From a virus, in IMG/VR virus record IMGVR_UViG_3300027851_000094, positions 1 through 30,186 of that record: a DNA stretch of 30,186 nt; one strand, 5' to 3'. Shown in pieces: positions 23,970-30,186 of the stretch (positions within the stretch are counted from its first letter, which is position 1; each line of letters begins with the position of its first letter). The notes beneath the pieces were generated by a model. The model saw only the letters and a list, made by a program, of their open reading frames with translations. It was not told the DNA's origin and did no database searches. The translations under genes and the position numbers were made by a program.

Positions 23970-24551
23970 TCAGAGGCGGGCGAGACGTTCGCGCGCCCGC
24001 ATCAGATTGACGGGAATGATGGTCTTGCGGGCCGCCATGACGCTGCGCATGTCGCGCAACGCAACATCGGTGGCCTGATAGGCGGGATAAACGACCGGGC
24101 TGATGTCATAGAGCCTGAGCGCTTTCAGCGTACGGATCATCATGCCATCAGCATCTTCGCTCCAGTCCTGCCCATCGGGCATGACCGAAAAAGCAAAACT
24201 CATCTGCGTCACATCACCCCGTTCAATGGGCGCAGCAACGAGATCGCGAATGGTCTGCGTATCGGGCAGAACGCAGTCAATGGCGAGACCCGTCTGATCT
24301 TCAGCCAGACTCAGCGTCCCCGATCTGTTTCGGCCCAGAATGAAATTGGCATCATGGTTCCACAGCGCCCGGACATCATCGCGGGCGATGGCGTCACGAA
24401 AGGCCCCCGGCAAAACCCGCTCGCGAAAACCGCCCAGGTCTTCAGAAAGCGAATTGAAGACAGCCGCATGGCCCCGCAGGCGAGCAGGCTGCCCCTCACG
24501 ACGCTCGATGCGCAGCCCATCAGCCGCAATAAACCGGCGTTCCTGATCCAT
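23970..24551 (-). CDS. Prohead maturation protease (HK97 gp4/U35 family)
   Basis: The 193-residue serine protease carries the family signature: RLRGHAAVF, FRERVLPGAF, ALWNHD with catalytic H66, MSFAFSV with catalytic S118, and LYDISPVVYPAYQATDVALR. It removes the scaffolding part of the capsid protein within the prohead. AGGAG six bases upstream supports ATG 24551. The gene lies between portal and capsid, as in HK97-type phages. Confidence 0.95.
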   Translation of the reverse strand: MDQERRFIAADGLRIERREGQPARLRGHAAVFNSLSEDLGGFRERVLPGAFRDAIARDDVRALWNHDANFILGRNRSGTLSLAEDQTGLAIDCVLPDTQTIRDLVAAPIERGDVTQMSFAFSVMPDGQDWSEDADGMMIRTLKALRLYDISPVVYPAYQATDVALRDMRSVMAARKTIIPVNLMRARERLARL

Positions 24552-24568
24552 TCATCTCTCCTGAAATT

Positions 24569-25897
24569 TCATGCAGCGCGGGGCAAGCCGCGCAATTCGG
24601 CAATAGCGGTGATCAGATCGCGCGTCAGCTGATCAGCATTTGCTGCCTGCCCGCCCGACTTACGCATCAGAACATCCATGATCTTGGTGGCGGGGGCCAT
24701 ATTGAGCGGATGCATCCGCTCTTCGCCGCCTTCGACCGGCACGAGATTCATCAGTTGCCGGATTTCGTTGATGCTGGCCAGACCCCATTGGATCAGAACG
24801 GCATAACCATCCATGCGTGACTTGAAATCGCCGCGCAGCAGGCCGTCTGCATTGAACTCGAAATAAAATCTCCGCCGCATCTCGCTCGACATCAGCGCGG
24901 CGTTCAGCGCCTGCTCCCAGCGCACGAATTTCGGGCGCATGAAATAGACCAGATAGCCGAGCGAAAGTTGCTCGATGCCGGTTCCCCAGCTCGTCGTTTT
25001 TTCCTGCGCCCCGATCAGATGTTGCGGCACGCCCCAGATCCGCGCGATCCGCTGCACCGCCAGTTGATAGCTTTCAATGACCTGCGAATCCTCGTTCGTC
25101 GCGCCGATGGTCTTGATGTCAAGACCGCCCTGCAGCAAGGCGATGCGATGGGCATTTTCAAGCCCCGCATGTTTGATATCCCAGGTGTCCTGCAGCTGTT
25201 GGGCGGCAGTGTCCGTCAGCAGACCGGGCGAAACCAGTGCGGTTTTTGGGGTTGCATAATTCGAAAAGAAGCGGCTGAGATACTCAACCGTTGCCATCGC
25301 CAAACCGATTGTTTCGCGATGCCGCGTCACGCGGCTGTCGCCTTCAATCAGATTTGGCTTCAGCAGCTTGTCCTTGAGATGCAGGAACTCATCAGGCATC
25401 AAGACATAGCTTTTGCCGCCATTGTTTGGGCGCCATTCCAGCGCCACACCACCCGAAGGCGAACGAAACGGCCGGCATTCACTGATGGCAAGCGGCTCCA
25501 GCGCATCGGGCAGGCCATGGCGCATCACGATCCGCGCATAGGCATTACCTTCCGTTTCTACCTGCCCTTCCATATGAGCGCGGAACTCCGCCGAGGTCAT
25601 CCAATCATTGGGACGATCATGCAGCAACTGATGCAGCCGATGATCGTCACGACGCTCCCGCCCACCATCCGGCCGCCGCTCATAAAAATCGAGCGGCACC
25701 GTCGAGAGCGTATCTTCATTCAGGCTGATACAGGCATCGACCTCGGCGCATTGCCGCGCCGTGGCAGGCGTCACGCTGACCCCGGAAGCCGTGCGGGAAT
25801 AATTGCCAAACCATTCCGCCAGCACAGGATCGCGCGGATGCGCCGAAACACCCGACCGGGACTCACGCTGCAACAATTTGGCAAACAGGCTCGCCAT
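24569..25897 (-). CDS. Portal protein, HK97 gp3-like, 442 aa
   Basis: The sequence has the HK97-type portal order: an N-terminal clip/wing with FGNYSRTASGVSVTPATARQ and NEDTLSTVPLDFYER, then EGNAYARIVM, WGVPQHLIGAQEKTTSWGTG and EQLSLGYLVYFMRPKFVRWE, which is highly characteristic. Twelve copies form the DNA entry ring and docking site for terminase and tail. ATG 25897 shares one base with the upstream stop (TGATG); the frame extends to 25978 but would overlap that gene, so the coupled start is used. Confidence 0.95.
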   Translation of the reverse strand: MASLFAKLLQRESRSGVSAHPRDPVLAEWFGNYSRTASGVSVTPATARQCAEVDACISLNEDTLSTVPLDFYERRPDGGRERRDDHRLHQLLHDRPNDWMTSAEFRAHMEGQVETEGNAYARIVMRHGLPDALEPLAISECRPFRSPSGGVALEWRPNNGGKSYVLMPDEFLHLKDKLLKPNLIEGDSRVTRHRETIGLAMATVEYLSRFFSNYATPKTALVSPGLLTDTAAQQLQDTWDIKHAGLENAHRIALLQGGLDIKTIGATNEDSQVIESYQLAVQRIARIWGVPQHLIGAQEKTTSWGTGIEQLSLGYLVYFMRPKFVRWEQALNAALMSSEMRRRFYFEFNADGLLRGDFKSRMDGYAVLIQWGLASINEIRQLMNLVPVEGGEERMHPLNMAPATKIMDVLMRKSGGQAANADQLTRDLITAIAELRGLPRAA

Positions 25898-26070
25898 CAG
25901 CGCTGCGAACCGCGCAAGCCAAAGCCGAGCAGCAGCAACCCGCCAACCATGAAGCCCGCAGGCACCCATGCGAGCCACGCGCCATAGGCAACAAGGAAAG
26001 ACCCGCCCAGAATGAAAGCGTCTGTCAGCAGGTCAACCAGCCCATACCCATAACGTGATTTGATATTCAT
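25897..26070 (-). CDS. Small membrane protein between terminase and portal, 57 aa
   Basis: A 57-residue protein with two hydrophobic helices (about 18-35 and 38-52) with Gly/Ala-rich faces. Its stop shares one base with the portal start, and ATG 26070 lies nine bases after the large-terminase stop. Tiny membrane proteins at this place are known in some phages, but their role is not known. Confidence 0.7.
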   Translation of the reverse strand: MNIKSRYGYGLVDLLTDAFILGGSFLVAYGAWLAWVPAGFMVGGLLLLGFGLRGSQR

Positions 26071-26079
26071 GGCTTGACC

Positions 26080-27843
26080 TCACATCAGCGCTCGACCGCT
26101 TTTAATCAGCGCGTCCAAATCAGGTTCCTGTGCCGCCACCAGACAGCGCCCGAGAGCCATGATGCCGGCCATCAGACTGTCGATGTGCAGGCGGCTTTTC
26201 TGCTTGTCGGGCATGTAATTCATGTTTGCATCATGCCGGAAGATCAGGCCCTGCAGCTGAGCGCGCAGCAAAGGATTGCCGCCATGGCGCAACTGTTCAG
26301 CAAAGACCTGATCCTCGAATTCCTTGGTCGGCACATTCATCGTGCGCATGCCCTGACGCATCAGATACATGTCAAGACCGTCATCATCCTTGAGCAGCTG
26401 GACCAGCGCGCGGGCGTTCCATTCATCAAAGCCGATGGACCGAATATCAAAAATATCCGCGTCAGCCTGCACCTGCCTGCGAATGGCCTTCTGATCCATC
26501 GTATTGCCGTCTGTAATCGTCAGAAAGCCAGCCTCGGCATAAAGGCGATAGGGCAGCTTTTCCTTCCGCTCCCGTTCGTCAATATCCGCGCCGACCAGAA
26601 AGCTGCGCACCAGCCAGCGCCAGAAGGGGTCTTCATCCGTGGGCGGAAATACCATGGCGAAGGCCGAGAGGTCGCGCACTGACGAAATATCCAGCGCACC
26701 ATGACAGGCACGCCCATGCAGCAAGGACTCGTCGAATGCCTCGCCGCCCTTGTCCCATGTCTCGACCGGGATGGCGGTGGAAAGAGAGGATGTCCGGATG
26801 TTCAGATAGAGGCGCTTGAAGCTCAATTGCCGAGACGGCATCGCCTTGGCCTGGATCAGCGCCCGGTGCAGTTCCGATGCCGGAATGCTGACCCCGAGAT
26901 TTGGATTGGCCTTGCCCCAGCAGGCCGGGTCCGTCCAATCGTCACCCTCATCGATCGTCGCGATGTAGGCGAAAAAGCTGTCATCCTTCAATCCGGCGCG
27001 CTTGTCGAAGCCTTCCAGAACCTGTCGCGCATATTCATGCTGTTCGGCATAGATGCTGTTTGTGACGGTCCCATCGCCCGCCGTTGTAATGCAGAAGAGA
27101 AGCGGCTGACGCCGCGAAGCGGTGGCCGTGTCCAGGAGGTCAAACACCATGCGATTTTTATGTGCATGCAATTCATCAATCACTGACGTGGACGGGTTCA
27201 GGCCGTCCAGACTATCGCTATCAGCACCCAGCGGCAGAAACACGCCATCATTGCTGATGTAATGCAGCGAGTGCGCGCGAATATCCATGCGGCGGCTGAG
27301 GGCAGCTGAGCCCTTGGCCATGCGCTTGGCCTCGTCCCAGACAATGCGCGCCTGATCTTTCTTGGTCGCGGCGGCATAGACTTCCGGCGCGCCTTCCCGA
27401 TCCGCCGCCAATCCCTTCAACCCGACGCCAGCACCCAGTGTTGACTTGCCATTCTTGCGCGGCAATTCGCCATGGGCCGTGCGAAAACGCCTTGGCCAGG
27501 TCTCAGGCACGGCGGACAGATCCGGCGTCAGGCCGTCAGCCTTGCGCGGCGCCTTCTTCCAGCCATAGATCGAGCCGATAATGAAACATTGCCAGGGACC
27601 GAGGATCAGACGCCTGCCGCGCCAGCGACCCTTGCTGTGTTTCAGCCGCTGGAAAAACTGTATGGCCCGACTGGCTTCTGCCTCATCAAACCAGATATCA
27701 GCGCGACGGCGCTGGGCACGCTTCAGGTCATGCAGATGGCGCTGACAGGCGCGCTTGACCAGATAGCCCGCCAGAATGTCATCAGCAAGAACGGCTTGAG
27801 CATAGGCCGTTACGATGTGAGGCAAGGCCTCCAGCCGCGCCAT
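26080..27843 (-). CDS. Terminase large subunit (HK97-type TerL), 587 aa
   Basis: This DNA-packaging motor has an N-terminal ATPase with Walker A at about 127-135 (LPRKNGKST), then VYAAATKKDQARIVWDEAK, and Walker B at about 219-224 (TSVIDE, D223 and E224). The C-terminal nuclease contains DISSVRDLSAFAMVFP, and a HGGNPLLRAQ...K...IDSLMAG ending that matches HK97-type TerL. It is full length and intact. ATG 27843 lies two bases after the small terminase stop. Confidence 0.95.
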   Translation of the reverse strand: MARLEALPHIVTAYAQAVLADDILAGYLVKRACQRHLHDLKRAQRRRADIWFDEAEASRAIQFFQRLKHSKGRWRGRRLILGPWQCFIIGSIYGWKKAPRKADGLTPDLSAVPETWPRRFRTAHGELPRKNGKSTLGAGVGLKGLAADREGAPEVYAAATKKDQARIVWDEAKRMAKGSAALSRRMDIRAHSLHYISNDGVFLPLGADSDSLDGLNPSTSVIDELHAHKNRMVFDLLDTATASRRQPLLFCITTAGDGTVTNSIYAEQHEYARQVLEGFDKRAGLKDDSFFAYIATIDEGDDWTDPACWGKANPNLGVSIPASELHRALIQAKAMPSRQLSFKRLYLNIRTSSLSTAIPVETWDKGGEAFDESLLHGRACHGALDISSVRDLSAFAMVFPPTDEDPFWRWLVRSFLVGADIDERERKEKLPYRLYAEAGFLTITDGNTMDQKAIRRQVQADADIFDIRSIGFDEWNARALVQLLKDDDGLDMYLMRQGMRTMNVPTKEFEDQVFAEQLRHGGNPLLRAQLQGLIFRHDANMNYMPDKQKSRLHIDSLMAGIMALGRCLVAAQEPDLDALIKSGRALM

Positions 27844-27845
27844 GG

Positions 27846-28364
27846 TCAGTCGTAAAGATCGCCCTGATCACCCGCCCCGCCGCGGCCCGCCAGACCGAGA
27901 AACTTGAGGCGTTCACGATCAGCCGGTGACAGCCCGAAGTTTGAGCCAAACTGCCCGATCGCCCGCTCATATTCGCGCGCCTGTGCAAGTTCCGGCATGG
28001 TTTTGTGCTGCTGCCCGTTTCGCCCGCGCACGACATAGGACAGCGTGCCTTTTTCCGCCAGGATCACGTTGATGCGCTCCTGAAGGGCCTGCCACATGGC
28101 GATATTGCGCGCAAGGATCTGCAGCTGGATCTGGTCGACGACCTCAAGCAGCCTGGCCTGACGCAGATGGTCCTGCAGAAAATCGAAAATCCGGCGGTCC
28201 GACTCGGTAAACCAGTCAGGACATTCAAAGCGCTCGAGCGGCGCAGTTTCCTTTGCCGCGCCGCTCTTTTCTGTCAGCGTCTCAGCACCAGATGCCTGCG
28301 CATTCACAACCTGCAAATAGGCTGGAGACGCCGACGGCTTTGGCTTGCGCCCTGCCTTGCTCAC
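27846..28364 (-). CDS. Terminase small subunit, P27 family, 172 aa
   Basis: The N-terminal basic MSKAGRKPKP tail followed by PDWFTESDRRIFDFLQDHLR and a helical core with GRNGQQHKTMPELAQAREYE and the FGLSPADRERLKFLG ending matches P27-like small terminases, which recognise the packaging site and load the large subunit. It starts with GTG at 28364. The spacing to the large subunit (two bases) shows coupling. The candidate cos site lies just upstream. Confidence 0.9.
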   Translation of the reverse strand: MSKAGRKPKPSASPAYLQVVNAQASGAETLTEKSGAAKETAPLERFECPDWFTESDRRIFDFLQDHLRQARLLEVVDQIQLQILARNIAMWQALQERINVILAEKGTLSYVVRGRNGQQHKTMPELAQAREYERAIGQFGSNFGLSPADRERLKFLGLAGRGGAGDQGDLYD

Positions 28365-28470
28365 TCCCCCGTGCCCCCAGACAAGGCGACAAAAGAACCC
28401 ACACCCGCGAAAGCCAGAATCCCCGCGTCAAACCGGGGCGTTTCCTGCAATTCTTTGCAATGGGCTTTTC

Positions 28471-29073
28471 TCATGAATTCAATCCTCGCATCTCCGCTTT
28501 CCCCGTACGGTCTAGGGGGTAGGGGCCGGACTTTCGCACCCCCCCACCCCTAGGGCCAAGGGCGTAGGGCATTGAAGCGTTCGCCGCGGCCCTCGGCGCG
28601 CGTCTTGGCGCCATGACAGCCCGCGCAGAGCGGCTGGTGGTTAGATCCCTGCCAGAAGAGGGGGTCATTGGGACCGACGATCCTGACGATGTGGTCAACC
28701 ACCGTTGCCGCAACCACCATGCCGCGCAGCTGGCAGCGCAGGCACCAGCGATGCCGACCGAGATAGGCCTTGCGATAGCGCTGCCATGCAGCGCCATAAC
28801 CGCGCGCGCTTGATGATGGCCGCCCTTCACGCCCACCATGTCGCTTGTAGCCATGGAAGGCTGGCGGCTGATGCACCTTGGGCGCGTCAGGCAATGACCG
28901 AACCTCGACTTATTGGGAAGATACCTGAAACAGTAACGCCCCGTCTGATCAATCAGCATCGGGGCGCAGTTCCGCAGTTCTGCCAGTAGAGGGCCAAATT
29001 TCATCCCCGATGTCAAGCGCCCGCCGATCACCATCAGGCCAACGACAAACAAATGCAGCAATATCAACATCAT
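28471..29073 (-). CDS. Possible small membrane protein, extent uncertain
   Basis: ATG 29073 overlaps the stop of the upstream gene as ATGA and opens with a strong hydrophobic helix (MMLILLHLFVVGLMVIGGRL) and about 60 plausible residues. The frame then runs without stop through the whole HNH gene in a different phase to 28471, which is improbable as one protein. The first 180 bases probably encode a real small membrane protein that either overlaps HNH or has lost its original stop by a frameshift. Confidence 0.3.
   Translation of the reverse strand: MMLILLHLFVVGLMVIGGRLTSGMKFGPLLAELRNCAPMLIDQTGRYCFRYLPNKSRFGHCLTRPRCISRQPSMATSDMVGVKGGHHQARAVMALHGSAIARPISVGIAGACAASCAAWWLRQRWLTTSSGSSVPMTPSSGRDLTTSRSARAVMAPRRAPRAAANASMPYALGPRGGGVRKSGPYPLDRTGKAEMRGLNS
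28512..28553. other. Candidate cos (cohesive-end) packaging site
   Basis: Between HNH and small-terminase genes lies an imperfect inverted repeat: CTAGGGG at 28512-28518 and CCCCTAG at 28547-28553, with further G-run and C-run pairing inside and an asymmetric CCGGACTTTCGCACC centre (28526-28540). In HK97 the HNH gene and small terminase flank cos. The position and GC-rich symmetry suggest a cos site; the nick positions cannot be read. Confidence 0.5.
28550..28894 (-). CDS. HNH endonuclease (HK97 gp74-like)
   Basis: The 114-residue protein has the HNH fold: zinc-binding CLRC (C51, C54), the DHIVRI motif with D67 and H68, N85 in SNHQPLC and CAGCHGAKT with C90, C93 and H94. HNH proteins next to the terminase help cos cleavage during packaging. 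The start is TTG at 28894, with GAGG eight bases upstream and an in-frame stop just before, so no earlier start is possible. The gene ends with TAG inside the candidate cos repeat. Confidence 0.9.
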   Translation of the reverse strand: MPDAPKVHQPPAFHGYKRHGGREGRPSSSARGYGAAWQRYRKAYLGRHRWCLRCQLRGMVVAATVVDHIVRIVGPNDPLFWQGSNHQPLCAGCHGAKTRAEGRGERFNALRPWP

Positions 29074-29801
29074 TTGCACCGCCTCACCGTCGCCTTGATT
29101 TCCTCCCAGGTGACATAACGTGACAGCCCGTCGCGAATCACCCGCCGTGCCTGCCCGTTGCGCAGATGGCCGAGCCGGTCCAGCTCCAGCAGGGGCGGCC
29201 CCTGCAAGACAGCCGCAAGCACGACAACCAGCGCTGATGCCAGCGACCGGCCCTTGCCATCCACAGGCGGGCGCTTCGTCATGTCGGCCACCCAGGGCAG
29301 GAAGCAAGCCCGCGTCACAGTCTCGACTTGCAGCCCGACAGGCACGGGCTGGCTTGGCATGCCGCCCTTTCCGCCGCCCATGCCGCCCATGTCGATCGCG
29401 CGCACGATGCCCCCGCTCTGTGCCATCTCATGCAGCCACCTGATCTCGTCAGCCGCCTCCTGATGATGCGCCCCCATCGCCTCCAGCGCGGCCAGCTGAC
29501 CTGTCATGACGGCTGACTGATCCCGCGCGATCATGCGTTCGATCAGCGGCACCGCAATCTGTGCCCGGCGCAAACCGTTCAGCCCGGAAAACGGCCCGGC
29601 CACCCGCCCCGCCCGCTCGATGCGCGCCCGCTGCAGCGCAGCTTCCACATCGGGCATGCCCGCCGCACCATCTTCCTGCGATGATTGACGCGCCCGCGCA
29701 TGATCTTCCCGCTCCGCCAGCTGGCGCTTCATCGCCATGGACAATGGCGATTGAGGCTTTTCGCCGCCGATTTTTGCCGTCTTCCGCCGCATCGCGCCCA
29801 T
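29070..29801 (-). CDS. Hypothetical phage protein at the head of the late operon, 243 aa
   Basis: The protein has a basic helical N-terminus (about 1-60), a central helical part, a Gly/Met-rich loop (MGGMGGGKGGMP) and a basic C-terminus (GHLRNGQARRVIRDGLSRYV). The frame is open upstream to 29975, but that part translates the repeat array (VECVECVEF), so the start is taken as ATG 29801; ATG 29792 with AGG nine bases before it is equally possible. As first gene of the late operon it could be a late regulator; no family is recognised, and GGKGG lacks the Ser/Thr of a Walker A motif. Confidence 0.65.
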   Translation of the reverse strand: MGAMRRKTAKIGGEKPQSPLSMAMKRQLAEREDHARARQSSQEDGAAGMPDVEAALQRARIERAGRVAGPFSGLNGLRRAQIAVPLIERMIARDQSAVMTGQLAALEAMGAHHQEAADEIRWLHEMAQSGGIVRAIDMGGMGGGKGGMPSQPVPVGLQVETVTRACFLPWVADMTKRPPVDGKGRSLASALVVVLAAVLQGPPLLELDRLGHLRNGQARRVIRDGLSRYVTWEEIKATVRRCK

Positions 29802-29824
29802 CCTGTTGCTTGCCGTCTTGTCAC

Positions 29825-30083
29825 TGTCGAATGTGTCGAACCGACTGTCGAAGCCCTGCCAAGTCCATTTTCTTTTTATCTCTATGGAGTTAGAGATATA
29901 GAGAGGGGTAAATTCGACACATTCGACACATTCGACACAGGGTTTACGCGCCTGCACACGCGCGCCCGCACACATGAGGCCTGTCGGAAATACTGTCGAA
30001 TGTGTCGAATATCTCTAATTCATCATTACTTTCATATACTTATCGTTCGACACTGCATTCGACACACCATTCGACATGTCGAA
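29825..30083. repeat. Iteron-like array: 12 copies of TGTCGAA / TTCGACA in two inverted cassettes
   Basis: TGTCGAA lies at 29825, 29834, 29846, 29994, 30003 and 30077; its complement TTCGACA at 29913, 29922, 29931, 30046, 30058 and 30070. Start-to-start spacing is 9 or 12 bases within groups. Each cassette has TGTCGAA copies on the left, an AT-rich core beginning with TATCTCTA (29877 and 30010), and TTCGACA copies on the right. In cassette 1 TATCTCTA pairs with TAGAGATA at 29891-29898. The last two copies form the perfect palindrome TTCGACATGTCGAA (30070-30083). It may be a replication origin or a multi-operator control region. The rest of 29802-30186 shows no convincing gene. Confidence 0.85.
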
Positions 30084-30186
30084 TTCCCGCGCCCCCCGCA
30101 TGAAGGAAAACACCCGCGATTGCCTTGTTTTTAGGCACATCCCTTGCGCTGCGCTGTTCTTTTGATCCCTTTGGGGGGTGGGGGTG

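Noticed and set aside
5502-29801. Gene transfer agent instead of a phage
   Set aside because: An integrase, attP, HNH with a candidate cos site, a 1026-residue tape measure and a full lysis cassette point to a complete temperate phage.
29070-29801. P-loop ATPase reading of the MGGMGGGKGGMP segment
   Set aside because: The Lys is followed by Gly-Gly, not Ser or Thr, and no Walker B or strand pattern surrounds it.
29825-30083. CRISPR array
   Set aside because: Units are only 7 bases, occur in both orientations, and are separated by 2-5 bases within groups, not by spacers of 30 or so.
30100-30165. 21-codon plus-strand frame (start ATG 30100) after the repeat array
   Set aside because: It is too short to judge, has no coupling to a gene in view, and the window ends before context appears; it could be a leader peptide.

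Overview
The window is almost entirely one temperate, tailed, siphovirus-type bacteriophage genome of the HK97 kind. It has a HK97-fold capsid module (terminase, portal, prohead protease, major capsid protein), a long non-contractile tail with an approximately 1026-residue tape measure protein, and a holin/endolysin/spanin lysis set. Base composition is high-GC. Gene style suggests a proteobacterial host, perhaps an alphaproteobacterium; the spanins require a Gram-negative host, but the sequence does not fix it further. No rRNA, complete tRNA, insertion sequence, CRISPR array or clear host gene is visible.

Layout. Positions 1-2069 hold small accessory genes of unknown function, mostly on the minus strand, and a secreted staphylococcal-nuclease-like protein. 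From 2110 to 5076 a plus-strand, tightly overlapping operon runs through three small membrane or helical proteins and two helix-turn-helix proteins (the second excisionase-like) into a tyrosine integrase. Positions 5077-5501 contain no gene but carry the 3' end of a tRNA gene (an attachment core) flanked by three copies of TGTCTAACC in the layout of integrase arm sites, then a terminator facing the late operon.

From 29801 down to 5502 everything is on the minus strand and reads as one late operon: an unknown protein, HNH endonuclease, a candidate cos site, small and large terminase, a small membrane protein, portal, protease, major capsid protein, candidate head-decoration proteins, head-tail connectors, an accessory fibre-like protein, tail terminator, tail tube, a tail chaperone pair with a textbook -1 frameshift signal, tape measure, tail-tip proteins, tail fibre, then lysis genes. 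Most neighbouring genes overlap by ATGA or TGATG, implying translational coupling.

Upstream of the late operon, 29825-30083 holds twelve TGTCGAA/TTCGACA heptamers in two inverted cassettes around AT-rich cores, with 9- or 12-base spacing. This looks like an origin or a major control region.

Because phage genes lie on both sides of the attachment core (integrase on one side, end of the late operon on the other), the window most likely shows the non-integrated (virion or circular) form of the genome with an intact attP, not an integrated prophage. The early/replication and immunity genes are probably outside the window.
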